Positions 12,105 through 24,500 of a stretch of 64,000 bases of DNA are shown here, piece by piece. Position 1 is the stretch's first letter; every line of letters starts with the position of its first letter. The position numbers were made by a program, and so were the translations under genes. The DNA is taken from NCBI GenBank assembly GCA_032191485.1, contig JAVDOI010000016.1, positions 6,854,270 to 6,918,269 on the forward strand. The letters run 5' to 3'. The stretch comes from Leptoclinus maculatus. Its lineage: Eukaryota > Chordata > Actinopteri > Perciformes > Stichaeidae. Below the pieces are notes generated by a model. The model was not told the DNA's origin. It was given only the letters and a program-made list of their open reading frames with translations, and ran no database searches.

Positions 12105-15100
12105 AATAATACTGCCCAAAACCCCAAGGAAGGAAGGAAGTCGTCGTCGTTGTCGTCCCACCCCCCCCTTCCCCTAAGGCCATTAAATTAAACCAGAAAT
12201 TACCATCTGGAAGTCTATCGTTGATAACCAAAGATAATCTACCATTATCAGACTTAATGTCTTCGAGCACAAGAAAGGGACATCCTGTCTCGCCTCAGCA
12301 AGATAGAGAAAGAATGAATAAAGTGAAACTCAAAAGGTATAAGGACATCTAGCACGGGTACCATAGCATGCCATTGCCAGGATGAAGAGGTCAGTAATCA
12401 TTGTACAACATTATACAAGAACAAACTAAAACTACAGAAATATATACACACAACAATAATGTAACAGGTGGCTTTATATAAATGAAATAGGTGAATATGT
12501 ACAGAATGTATATTCAAATGAGTTTACAGTCATTTAACTGATGTTAACTGTTGATCAGAGATACGTTGTTTTTGGTGTACAGCGCTCTGTATCGCTTAAC
12601 AGAGGGGACAAGTTGGAAGAGGTTGACTGATTGACTGTTATAGACTCTTCCTGTCCTGTTTGGTGGCTGATCCAAACCACACAGTGATGCATGTGCAGAG
12701 AACACATACTGGGATCATTGCAGCATAGAATTGTACCAGCAGCTCCTGAGGCAAGTTGGACTTCCTGAGCTGGTGCAGGAAGTACATCCCTTGCTGGGCC
12801 TATTTGATGATTACATGGTGTGCAAATTCATCGCTGCCATGAAAAACAGCAGCCATATATACTTTCACCAGAAACCAACAACTGCTGCAAACTGTATTTA
12901 ACTGTAAGCTGTACAAGACAAAAGGTGCAAGATAATTAAATAGCTGAAAATACAATAGATACAATATTACATACAATCAAGTGCCTATACATCTTAACTC
13001 AATGTAAATGAATCAAGTCCAAATTCAGTGCTTTAATTAGTTTTAAAGGGATATTTACACGTATTGTATGTTCTCTTTAGTCATCAATGGGGATCGAACC
13101 CTTCGTTCTCACGTACCGTTAGTGGTGTAAGGAGAAATGTCACTTCCGGTTTCCATTTTTGAAGCAACTTGGGAAAACGAACTTACGTTTGCAGGTTAAC
13201 GTTAAAGCTAAATGTCCATTTGAAGTTCACCGATTTTACGTGTTCCAATGGATTGTCTTTAAACGTCTCTTTGAAGAATCTGGAAATGTGTTAAAAATGC
13301 CGGTAAGTGTCGCTAAACCACCTGCGCTTTATTTCCTAACTTGTGCACAAACAAATGTGAGCACACTGTAGCTGTTAATCAACTCAAACGTCTTAAAGTG
13401 TACAAACTAGCTAGCTAGATTAGCTAACCTTTAGCTACAAAAGAGGGAGATATGGGCTAAGAGGATTGGTAGCGTTATAACAATCTAATAAATATTCATT
13501 TTATACAAATTAGGCTATTCGTGCATCGTTAATCACATTGCAATATCATCAATTAAAGTATTATTTGGCCCACAGGGCTTTTCTCTAAACAACAATATTG
13601 TCAATAAACCGAAACTTAGCTAGCTAACTCCACATACATAGTTACGGTACTAAGTTCAAACGGACTGCATGCAATATATTTAAACATTTCTGATGTTTGA
13701 ACAGATCTACATTGCACTTTCTGCATTTCTAAGGAAAGGGAACCTTGTCAATATATACATCACCCGGAAGTGACCACACGAGGCGCCACCTGCTGACAGT
13801 AGAGGTAACTGCGACCACACACTCCTCTGAATCCACTAAATCAACTGGCATTACTAAAATATGTAGTAGTAGTAGGCTCATCATACATATGTGAAATAGA
13901 AGGAATCGTTTACTATTCAGACATATTATAAACACTACTCTTCAGAATTGTAATTTGGTCAAAGGCTGTTGTGCCAAAGTGGAGCCACTCAAATATCCAC
14001 TCCTATGCTTTAAAAAGCTATTAGATACCCGTGATACCCTAACAGCAATAATCTAACTAAAACTAAACCCATACAATTAAATTGAATTTAGCATGATATT
14101 TAAGCCTGAGCACAATCAAAAACATGTAACAAGTCAGTGTATTGTCTTGCTTAAATTGCTTTTTATTCATGTTGGTTAGTTTTAGGAATGTAGCCATAAA
14201 CAATTGATTAGGTTTGTCTTTTAATCTTTTATTTACAAACGTGGTATATTATCTTGCCTGGGAAATTGATGTTATCTGCAAATATGCAGAAAATAGTTTG
14301 CAACCGTTACTGACCCCCTTAGAAATCTTTGTTACTGCAAGTAATAACCTCAGATATTGATTCCACTCCATCTGCATGATGTGGTGATGTCCTGTTTTCA
14401 TTTCAAACAGTAATCATGTCTTATGACTGACGATTCATCCACGACAGTAGTCGGTATAGGCTTGCCTTGTTGCCTGAGAACCTGCCAACAAGAGGTAAAA
14501 CAGACAATGTTGACACCCTTGAAGTGGTTGACAGTGTTACAGCTTGCTTTGTCTGTGAGTAGGTGTTCGTTAACTGACAGCATACTGATGGATGAGTTCT
14601 TGTCCACAACAGCTGGCTGGTGAGGACAGATAAAGTACAATCACAGTAAACTTTATCAGGAGTTGGTGTTTACTCTCTGTGTGTGTGTGTGTGTGTGTGT
14701 AGCCGACATCATCGTCGTGGGCGGGGCGGGGGTGCTGTGCAGAATCTTGTGCATGAGGAGGAGAGTGGGCCAGACTGGAATTGGATACGATCGATAGCAC
14801 AGACAGGACAAGATGGCTAAGGAAGACTTATGGTGTCCGGAGCAGGAGATTTGCCAGTGCTTAATGTGGTATCAATGAAGATTGGCTCCAGAGCATATAA
14901 AGCATTGCTGTGGATGGTGCATGGAGCTTCACAGGGGCACAGTATTTCTACTTTTGATGGTGATTAGCAAGAAGAATCAGTGTTTTCAAAGTCTTTCCAA
15001 TTGTTATTAGATTTTAACTCGCTGTGGCATATTTCTAGAGTCATTGTCTCTCAAGACGAATTAGTAAAACCCATTTTTAACGGCTCGACCTTTAACTTTT

Positions 15101-18100
15101 TCATCCCATTGCCCCCTCTTTTCTGCTCTCTCTTTCCTTTCTATCTCTTACTCACACACACACACACATGTACCCAAAAGGCACTTAATGGAATGTCAGA
15201 GAAATTCAGAATATCCTGTGAAACAGATTTTAGTTTTCTATTAAAATATAAACTTTGGAAATTGTTTTTAATAGGCTCAAAATAAAATGATAATTTGTGT
15301 TGTATGTGGAAACAAAGAAAAGGTAAAATATGATTCGACGAAAGCATGAATGAGTAAAGAGTATATTGGCTGTCCCCACAGAATGAACTTCTGTTTGTTG
15401 ATACATCTGATATATTTGGTGAATTCCACATCATCTCAATGCGCTCTGGCTCTCTCAACTCCCAGCGAGGTCCTCGTTCCCCTGGGGTCTTCTCGAGCCC
15501 CTTCCAGACGAGCATGTACTGCTTTTGTGATGAGCTAAGAAAATGTAAGCTGAAGCTAACTTTGTATATCCTAAATACTCATAACAACAATCCCTTCCTT
15601 CAGGACTGGAAAAGCTAAATTCAGAAAATACCAATACTTTCAGTTTTCATCTTCTGCATTCTTGGACAACTAGAACAATTCTAAACAAATACTTTAAACA
15701 CATTCAAAAACTCTGGGTTACAACAAGACACTTTCTGTTGAGTAAAATGTGCAATGTAGATGCAATGGTGAGCAGAGTAGAGCAAGAAACAGGGATTGCA
15801 TGAGGCAGATTAAACAGGATCTTTCTGCTGCTTACATCCCTCACAACATGATTAGATTATCTCACATCCTTATCAATTCAAGAGGGAGGAAGTAATGTGT
15901 GCACGGTGCATTGTGCTCAATCCATAATGAATGACCCAACATTCAATTAAAAACACTCTATTCATCACTAGCTATGGTTTAAAGTTGTTCGGATGGTCTT
16001 GATGCCTCTGTGGAATCCTCTCTTGACAATCTCTATGTCTGGGATGCTTTGTCGGTCCTCTTTGGTCTCTAATCCGCCAGCCTGTTTAAGATACATGACT
16101 AGCAGCTTTAAGAAGCACCTATTGAGCTGAGGGCGGGAGGAATACGGACGAAATACAAGAAAGAAATGGAGAAGACTGACTGGGGAGCTGTGTGAAAAGT
16201 TGTGGGAACGCCTGCCAGAAGCAGCCTATAAAGCATAGTTTTATAATCCCTGGTGTCACGAGCATGAATTGTGATGTTCTGAAGTGGCCTTTAGAGGGGG
16301 AATAAATCATTCTGGGCAGACAGCGAGAGTGGACGTGTGTGGCGCTGGGAATAGTAACCGTGACCAACTGTGTACAGTTCGTAAGCAGCCATAATTTATA
16401 GAGATGTGAGTGAGGCTTAGAAGACTGATCACAAGATACTGCCATGTCAACTCTGAGGATTCCATTGTTTCAAGTGCTGTAATGGTTATTTTGGCATTTA
16501 ATCTCTATTGCTTGGAGAGTGTGGGCCTTAAACATTTACTGTATGCGTCCTGATGCTCAAGCATAACGACAGACTTTATTGTAGTTGTCATTTTAATTAA
16601 AGGTTGCACTTTAATCTTCACAGACACATTAATCAGGGCCGAGAAAAAGTATTCTAGGGACTGTTTTGCAAATCTTTTAAGGGACACTATAATGTGGATT
16701 GCTAAGTATTAATATATAAACGGCTACTTCTGTTAGAACTATAATAATTAATTTGAGTGAGTTTATTTAAGTGCTGTTATGGCAGTGCTTTTCCCCCGTC
16801 CAGTTTAAACATAATGACACCAAAGCCTCATATTGATTGAACAACTTTGCCAAAACAGCTTTATCTTGCATTACTCGTCATTGCCACAAAAAAAAAAGCC
16901 TCAAATACCAATGTTTTCTAATATTTCTCGTGTCAGATCGTTCGTGGGAACTTTAGCAGCAATACAGTAGGTCATTGGTTTACCATTTGTGGTAAGTAAG
17001 ATATGTTGTATTTTAAGACGTGGTTGAACCCAAACATGTGTACCACAGGAATCTCAAAACACCCGAGTCCCAGAGAGCAAGTCATGGGAATCACTGTGTT
17101 CTTTACTGTATGTACACGAGAGGTGGTTGGTAGAAATGTTTGCTAAGTTAAAGCCATTATGGATGGTGCAGTTACACAATTTCAGGTTCGCAGACTGATA
17201 GGGGTCCAAACGTCTATTTGTTGAAGAAAAGTTGATATAAAAAAAGGTCAAAGTGCTGTTAACAGTGTGCTAGAAAAGCAGACGAGATGAAGAATGCTGA
17301 TATCGGACCACGAAATTTGCAGCAGCCACTCATATCTCTATTGCTGAATGTTTTTTGTTTGACTCCAGGGGATGATTTAATGATATCCTGATATGAAGGC
17401 CTATAATTCATGATAAACTCCATTCAATATTGTTGTGCCATACCTTCTAGGCGTAATCTTCTTGTCCTATAATTGTCACGTTCTCGTGCTTGTTTATGAG
17501 TGAAGGAGATTGTTGGTAATATGGGCGATAATATATTTTCGGGTACAATCTGCTTTCATGTGCTCTTGCTATTGTTTGTACTATTGTAGAAAGATGAATC
17601 AGTTTTTTTTAATTTGGCAATACTGTAGCATTTACAATCATCTACTTTTCTAAATCTGTCTTTCCTTTCATTGTTATGTCCAATTATCGAGAGAGACGCA
17701 TACTTTCCAAATAATAGGCTTCATTTTGGCATTTCATTCCTCTCGCAGGATACTTACTGTCATGAGCACATGATTGAGTTTTCAGTCATAATGAAATCAC
17801 TGGCCATGTTTTGTTTACAAACTATTGACATTTCAGTGGATTGCAGTATGATATTTGTTGCACTACAATGTGGTCTGCTAATTGGAAAAGTTGATGAATG
17901 AAGTTGGATAGTAGCGATATGAGCACCAGTAGTCTGCCTCTATGTTACAAACACTATTATTTTCACACACAGTATCACAGTAAACTTTAATTTGACCTTT
18001 TAATTTAGTACCCAAATCATGAGAGATGATATCTGGTAGTTGACTGATACATTTAAGTGCTGTTAATAATAATACGTGTAGAAAATGTATCATCCATGTT

Positions 18101-18378
18101 GTCACAACTGTGCAATGCAAACTCACAGGTTGTCACAGTGTAATACCGGCTGTAAAGCAAACTGCACATTAAATCGCTGTTGCATGATTTAATGTTACAA
18201 ACATCTACTGATGTGGAAGCACACTAAATGTTAAAACACTAAAGCAAAACATGCTACATTTCACATTCCTCAAATATTCTATAAATACCTTTTTTAATGT
18301 TATATTTACACTGCTGATAGGAGCCTTAATATAGATGGGCAAAACGCTGTTTTTCAAATGTATACATTCAAATCTTAT
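12105..18378. other. Gene-poor interval 3' of adra2a
   Basis: No protein gene can be assembled. Contents: short simple repeats ((GT)n at about 14680-14700; (AC)n at about 15153-15168), a possible orphan 5' exon at 13141-13312, and long AT-rich unique sequence, especially 15600-18300. Because it flanks a developmentally regulated receptor gene it may hold enhancers, but nothing specific is demonstrable from this one sequence. Confidence 0.5.
13141..13312 (+). other. Candidate orphan 5' exon / transcription start
   Basis: CACTTCCGG at the left edge is a strong ETS-type core promoter motif. About 160 bp downstream, ATGCCG is followed by GTAAGT, a perfect donor site. TTAACGTTAA-like sequence and CpGs lie between. 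This arrangement looks like a first exon, but no downstream coding exon could be linked, so it may be a noncoding RNA, a promoter relic or chance. Confidence 0.25.
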
Positions 18379-19572
18379 TCATAAACCTCTTCTGTCCCTT
18401 TTACAAAGGATCTTTTTAAAAGACCTCCTGAAGTCGTTATTGAATATCGTGTATATCACAGGATTTAGGGAGCTATTGCAGTAACCGAACCAGAAAAACA
18501 TTTTGAACAATGTCTCCGGGACGCAGCAGGTGTCACACACAGCGGTGAGCGTGTATGTGAAGAAAAAGGGGAACCAGCAAAGAACAAACACTCCCATGAC
18601 CACAGCCAGGACAAATGTGAAGCGCCTCTCTCTGTACTGCCTTCCTCTCCACTTGCTCACTCTCACACAGGGCTGTGAAGAGGTTTCTCCGGGCTTCTCC
18701 TGAGCGACTTTGGTTGTTCGTAAAGCCCTCTTCTTCTTCAGGGAACAAAGGACGGTTTCATTCCCATCGGACGAGGAGGGCTCTTCCTCCACGTCGAGCC
18801 CATTGATCTCTCCACCGCCCGCCTCTCCCGCCTCCCTCCCTTCTCCGTTTTTTCTTTCCAGAGGGTCTAAGCCACACTTCTTGTCTTCTGGATTGCGACA
18901 TTCTCTCTGCCTTTCACCTGGCTGGGCTCTTGTTCTTTTCTTGGCAATCTGGTATATTCGAAGATACACCATAATCATGATGACGCAGGGTGCAAAGAAA
19001 GAGGCAGTGCTGGAGAAGATGATGTACCATTTCTCCTCATTGATTTTACATTTCGGGCTGTCTTCTTTACCCTCGTCCTTCTTCATCGTGATGAGCGGAG
19101 GGAATGAAATGATTGCCGCCAGTACCCAAACTATGAAGACTGTGCATTTAATCCTGCGCGGCGTCCTCCTCAGGTTGTACTCGATTGCTTGAGAGACGGA
19201 CCAGTATCGGTCCAGGCTGATGGCGCACAGGTGAACGATGGACGAGGTGCAGAAGAGCACATCCAAAGCCAGGTAGATCTCGCACCACACTTTACCAAAG
19301 TACCAGGAACCCGTCAGTTCATTGGCTAAAGAGAATGGCATCACTAAGGTGGCGACCAGAATGTCCGCACATGCCAAGGAGACTAAAAACAAGTTCTGAG
19401 GTGCTCTCAGGGCTCGGCTTGTGATGACAGCGATAACTACCATTACATTTCCAAACACAGTTAGCAGGATGAGGAAACCCACGAGGATCGTTAAAGGCAC
19501 AGAGGTCTGCACAGTATAAAGGTGGCTTCCAGGCAAGGTCTCATTTCCGCTGGTGAAGTTAAGACAACCCAT
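18379..19572 (-). CDS. adra2a: Alpha-2A adrenergic receptor (single exon)
   Basis: A 397-aa intronless class A GPCR for noradrenaline and adrenaline, coupled to Gi. Seen in the sequence: N-glycosylation sequons at N5 and N10; seven membrane segments; D70 (2.50); D104 (3.32, amine contact); D121-R-Y; the C97-C175 disulfide pair; agonist-contact serines S187 and S191 in TM5; C332-W-F-P; N370-P-V-I-Y; and a C-terminal palmitoylation-type C390. Subtype A is supported by three features: the SKWRGRQYRERRFTF entry to TM6; an acidic-serine cluster EEEPSSSD (262-269) resembling the GRK site of mammalian alpha-2A; and linkage to SMNDC1, MXI1 and ADD3 as on human 10q25. The third intracellular loop (about 211-317) is shorter than in human, which explains 397 versus about 450-465 aa. 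Position 188 is Ser where human has Cys201. The first ATG matches the family N-terminus. Alternative fish subtype alpha-2D cannot be fully excluded without a tree. Confidence 0.93.
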   Translation of the reverse strand: MGCLNFTSGNETLPGSHLYTVQTSVPLTILVGFLILLTVFGNVMVVIAVITSRALRAPQNLFLVSLACADILVATLVMPFSLANELTGSWYFGKVWCEIYLALDVLFCTSSIVHLCAISLDRYWSVSQAIEYNLRRTPRRIKCTVFIVWVLAAIISFPPLITMKKDEGKEDSPKCKINEEKWYIIFSSTASFFAPCVIMIMVYLRIYQIAKKRTRAQPGERQRECRNPEDKKCGLDPLERKNGEGREAGEAGGGEINGLDVEEEPSSSDGNETVLCSLKKKRALRTTKVAQEKPGETSSQPCVRVSKWRGRQYRERRFTFVLAVVMGVFVLCWFPFFFTYTLTAVCDTCCVPETLFKMFFWFGYCNSSLNPVIYTIFNNDFRRSFKKILCKRDRRGL

Positions 19573-19965
19573 CAGAGTGAGTTGCGGTGTCGATGATTGC
19601 GTCCGACCAGCGCTCTTTTAGGAGCTTTGGAAGCTGTGCTTGCCAGCAGTCTATTAATTTCACCCATTCAGGAACACAGCATTAGAGAGCGGAGTCTTTT
19701 CATTTTGCCCACTGGAAGATTTTGTTGAAGACAATCTGTGCTTCTGTCCTCTTTGTCAGTAAGAAACAGAGAAAAATCAGTTTTCATATCAAAAAGACAA
19801 ATATATATATAGAAAGAAATAACGGGAAAACAGGAAGTTTTCCACATGTATCTATTCTTTGAAAAATAATTCTTCATCCAACAACATTTTAGGAGAAAAA
19901 AACTTTCAGAAAGCAGACTTACATTGCAGGTAGTGCTGGCTCAGGGAGATGGTGTCATCGGTTGT
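19573..19965 (-). other. adra2a 5' leader with uORF
   Basis: If transcription starts about 25-30 bp after the TATA-like box at 19987-19996, the unspliced leader is about 390 nt. It contains an upstream open frame of 69 codons (19877-19668, minus strand) that ends about 95 nt before the receptor ATG, and an ATG-stop near 19924. A GTAAGT donor at 19922-19917 leaves open a spliced leader that would skip the uORF start. Confidence 0.4.
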
Positions 19966-19986
19966 GGCTGAAGTGGAGAGTACGTG

Positions 19987-19996
19987 GTTTTATATG
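19987..19996 (-). promoter_or_regulatory. TATA-like box of adra2a
   Basis: The minus strand reads CATATAAAAC about 415 bp upstream of the start codon. This is a good TATA match and the only clear core promoter element seen for this gene. Confidence 0.45.
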
Positions 19997-19999
19997 GGC

Positions 20000-21065
20000 T
20001 TGATCTGACGCTGAGGATGTGTGATGCTGACTCCTCTTCAGTGAGATCAGTAATGGGCGGAGTTCGTCCGCTGCTGGAGATTTAAAAAGCAATTTTGTGT
20101 TGCTCTCAGACACTGAAACCACAGGCTGATTATGACATTAAGAATATTTTTGATTTATAGATGTAATATCTGTAGTTTATTAAATTACAATGGATTATGA
20201 GTACACTCTTTATGGTTTTGCAGTTCAACTTTATGAGCAAAATGTTCAGATCTATCCTGAAAGAAAAACAGCTTGAAATAATACCTGCAGCTACAGAGAG
20301 GATTGGAGCAATTTACTAAGAGTTAAGAGCAGCACATTTACTGAAATAAAGTTTTCAGCTACACACAATTTGCTTTACCAATAACAAAGTAGAATAAATC
20401 AAAATGAATAAACTTAGACATTTTGTGTATTTGATAGACAAATATAATCCTTTGTCTCAAATACTATGCAAAAATATGCACAGTGTGACATCTGAAAGCA
20501 AGATTTAACTCATTATTTGCAATGCAGAATGTGTGCCAGATTATAGGATACACTGAGGATTTGAATGCATGTCAATGAGCATGAATTGCTAGTTATCTAC
20601 TTTAGGATTGTTAAGTAATTGTATTTAGACACACCAGGACACATGTTTTACTATAATGACTTAATGATATTTATTCATTAGGAGTATTAAAAGGTTTTCT
20701 ATAAAGAGATATGTTCGAGTTTTAGTGTTCTGAGGCATCTCTATGCTACACCCTAGTCATCTAACATCCATACTAAAGTACAAAGTATTGAATGATTTGT
20801 TTTGGCACAGCTTCACTACAACATGCGTTGTTTTAAAAGAGAAGCAGAAGGATTTATAGCAGCATGATCTATGGCAGTGGTTCCTAACCTTTTTTCTTGT
20901 GATTGTATATTATATTATATATATGTGTATATATTCATATATGAATATATATCATACTTCCATGTTAAAGCTAGTACCAGCAGTATAGGAAAATGAACAG
21001 GAAACTGGAGATACAGTGCATCCATGGTGCCGCTGGGGGCGCTAACGAACCGCTCTGGACTTCAT
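20000..21065. other. Intergenic DNA between adra2a and smndc1
   Basis: About 1 kb of AT-rich DNA between two divergently transcribed genes. It contains a TA-rich simple stretch near 20907-20955, including a 22-bp perfect palindrome at 20929-20950. No gene was seen. Confidence 0.55.
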
Positions 21066-21069
21066 CTGA

Positions 21070-21235
21070 TCTCGCTTGTTATCGCGAGAACGTCTGTCTT
21101 TGACTTCCGATTGGATATTTGTGTACGGTAGGAAGGAGCGCGCACTGTTGTTCTTTTCAGCTGTCGGTTTGGCAAATTGTCGATTTGAGATTTGGATGCC
21201 TGCTGTATTTAACGGCCAAGAGCATTTATACTGAG
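21070..21235 (+). promoter_or_regulatory. smndc1 promoter and noncoding first exon
   Basis: Just upstream is TATCGCGAGAAC, one mismatch from the TCTCGCGAGA promoter palindrome used by housekeeping genes. The exon ends in CTGAG at 21235, followed by GTAAG. A 12-codon upstream ORF (ATG 21196, stop TGA 21232-21234) closes exactly one base before the splice donor. The left boundary is inferred. The exon joins the coding exon whose acceptor precedes the ATG at 21594. Confidence 0.55.
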
Positions 21236-21593
21236 GTAAGATGTACACCCTTTAGTTTGTGTGTTGTTGCTAGCATTGACGTTAGTACATCGTACGTGAA
21301 ATCTCCGTCGACGTAAGAGGCCGAGGGATGTTGCTAACCTTAGCGTATGCTAACGTGGATGTTGTGACCTAGCGTTATATCATGTTTTTCCTTTAATCTT
21401 AGATTTGTATAGCCAATGTTTCACTCATTTCGCATGCGATACACAACACAATCAATCTGTGTGATTATATGATTGCTAATTTAAGATTTAATATGTTTAA
21501 TTTGAGCTTCTCGGACGTGCTAATACAGCTAAGTTGACCCATCGTTAGCCAAGTTTACTAGAAAACCGTCTTCTTTTTTTTGTCAACACACAG

Positions 21594-24500
21594 ATGTCGG
21601 ACGACTTGGTGAAACAGTTGAGCAGCTACAAAGCCCAGCTACAGCAAGTAGAAGTCGCTTTATCGACCGACCAAGAAAATGAAGACCTCCTTAAACTCCA
21701 GAAAGACTTACAGGTTTGTGTGAATGTGATGAAGCGTGTTTGTCATTGCTGGATTCGTATAGAAGGACATCTTAGTTTTATAAGCAACTGATCATCTACT
21801 CGTTGCTTTTAACCACTACTGAGGTGTTTTAAAATTTGATTATATATAAAAAGCACCAATGACCAACAATACATTATGAAACAAACGTCTGTTTAAAAGT
21901 CGAGTGTTCTGTAAGAAACAATTCAAATAGTGCAAAGAAATAAGTACTGAATGGATATAATTCAATTGGCTGATTATGTACAGTATGCACATGTAGAGAT
22001 GACATACAGGATTTATATAAGAGATAAGATTATCCTTTATTAGTCCTACAGCGAGAAAAGTGCAACAAGAGGCATCTTTAAAAAAAAAAAACACACATTT
22101 ATAATAAATAAACTGTAAAACAAAAATAAGACATAATTTGACTAAATGATGGAGTTCACATTATTGCACGTATGAAATATTGATATTGAACAGTAGAATA
22201 CATTTTTATTGATATTGTATATAGCATATATATCAAAACTATTTGTCCATTAAGACCTCTCTTTGCATCCTTGCAGGATAACGTTCTAGTATTGTGAAAT
22301 ATATTTGTACTTTTTAAGAATATAGGTCGTCATTAACAAGCAAATGTGATTTTAAAATATTTTTCTTATTTGTATTTAGAGTTTTAAAGCGTTATGTTAG
22401 TATTTGCATGGTGTATTATAAGCATTTCCCAACGTATCTGTCTAGAATGCTAACCCTAAATAGTGAGTCGTGTCGTAAGGGCCCCACACTGCTTTATTTA
22501 AGAAAAGCAAAAACACTGAAAATAACTCATTCCCACCTCTTACCGAGGGGGAAACTTACCTACGCTTTCCGTGACCGTTTGATTGCATTTCTTCTACAGG
22601 AAGTCATTGACTTGACGAAAGACCTCCTGACCTCACAGCCCACTGAAAGTTCTTCTAGCACCAAAGGCTCAGACCCTGTACCCTCGAAGCATGGCTGGAA
22701 AGTGGGGGACAGCTGTATGGCTGTTTGGAACCAGGACGGACAGTGAGTATCACCAGCCTCTTCTGATGAAAATAATATATGCAATTGCATGCCTACTAGC
22801 ACTACCGTTTGAGTTCTTCATTTTAATTTAAATAGTGGTTTAATGGATGAGGTTCTGTCCACCCATTGTGTTTGTTCATCTTCGGTTATTAAGACAAGCA
22901 GCTGTATGTTTGACTTTAAGGGGGGCAATAGTCAGAAATGTATATACCTGTGGTAAATTGTAACAGAAAGAATATCCAATAGTCGTATATTGCACAGTTT
23001 CATTCATCATTAGTATTATATATTGGTTGAAACATTGCTTGTTACGTAGAGCTTGAGTATTTGGCTCATACTCACCTGCTTACAGACGTGATTCTTTGGC
23101 AGGGTGTATGAAGCTGAGATTGAGGAGATAGACCGGGAGAACGGCACTGCAGCCGTTACCTTCGCCGGGTACGGGAACGCTGAAGTGATTCCTCTGCAGA
23201 ACCTCAAAGCAGTAGAGGAGGGGAAGCGCTCCAACGAGGACGGGAAGCCAAAGTCAAGGTATGAACAGAAAACAACTTGTGTGTCTCACTCACACTTAAT
23301 GTGCGTACACATAAACCGTTGCTTCCATCCTGCTTATTAACAATGGAAGGGAAAGGATTCCTGTAGACAAATGTATGGAAGCCCATTTCCGCCAGCAAAA
23401 AAAAAAAGTCAATGTTTTTTTTCTGGAGGAAAAAAAGTAATAAAAAAAATGCACCAACTCTTTTGCTGCATCCACCTGTAACCATGACACAGACCAGATG
23501 TTTCCAGTTTCTGTTTCATGAAGGTCGCCACATCGGTTTTATTCTTTCTACTCCAGAGCTGCTCCTTGTTTAAAATCCTTTCAAGGGTGCGTTTGCTCAG
23601 TACAATCCCATGTGAAACAGCAAGCATTTGAAGTATTTCATGTGTTGTAAAGCCACGTTTAAAGTAGTCTTCCATGTACTCACAATCCATTTATATGTCA
23701 AATGTAGGCTTACCTATGAAGAGCTGCTTCTACGACTGTTGTGTTAAAGTATCTCATCATTTTGACTTTCTATTTCATCATTTCGTCTGAAAAATTCATA
23801 ATTCAAAATTCTAATTTAATTTTTTTGCTGGTGGAAAAAAGTAGGGGAAAAAATGTAGTGTTTTTTATTTTATTTTACTTTTTTCCGCCAGCAAAAAAAA
23901 AAAACTTTAAAATTATTCTTTTTTTTAGTGACTTTTAATTTTTTTGCTGGTGGAAATGGGCTTCCATACGAACCATCTCCAGGCCTGGGTTAAAGATGTC
24001 ACATGCTGATTTTTGATTGGTTATTTTAACAGGAAACATTATTGTTATCCTGGAGACCTCTAACTATCCACCACTATCCTAGCTTTATTAATAATTGCCG
24101 GTTGGAAGTTATATCTTTCCCCTAGAACCCCAAATATACATTTAGTGTGCACCATCAACATCATCTGTTTACTTTTCCTGTTGACTGACTTTAAAAATGA
24201 GCTCTCTGTGTAATCCTTCTACACAAAGAAAGACATTTCTAGTGTGAACTCTTTTAGCATAGATTTCCTCAACGGAATCAGTTAATATTCAACAGTTTAG
24301 TTTATACAGTACAGTACTACATATATTTTGTTCATGGTTATATGTTGCCAATAATGCAGTTTTCCTCCAAGTTATACTGTATGTTGGACTCACTAATGTT
24401 GTTATTTCATATTTAATATATCATGTTTGTCATTGTACTTGTACATCATAAGGATTTCTATACGTTTCTCTGTCTTTCTAGGAAAGAGCAGATAGCCGAG

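Noticed and set aside
11935..12270. Open frames with TH or CV repeats
   Set aside because: Translations of the (AC)n tract with no other coding features. The same applies to 55273-55704.
13091..13103. GGGGATCGAACCC, like a tRNA T-arm on the minus strand
   Set aside because: The stems flanking the loop do not pair and no A-box or acceptor stem is found at tRNA distance.
14703..14800. Short frame reading ADIIVVGGAGVL, resembling a dinucleotide-binding GxGxxG start as in squalene epoxidase
   Set aside because: The frame stops after about 32 codons, follows a GT repeat that can mimic an acceptor, and has no downstream exons. Judged chance or at most an unprovable relic.
18710..19192. 160-codon plus-strand frame opposite adra2a
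   Set aside because: Antisense shadow of the receptor gene; no domain and the minus strand is clearly coding.
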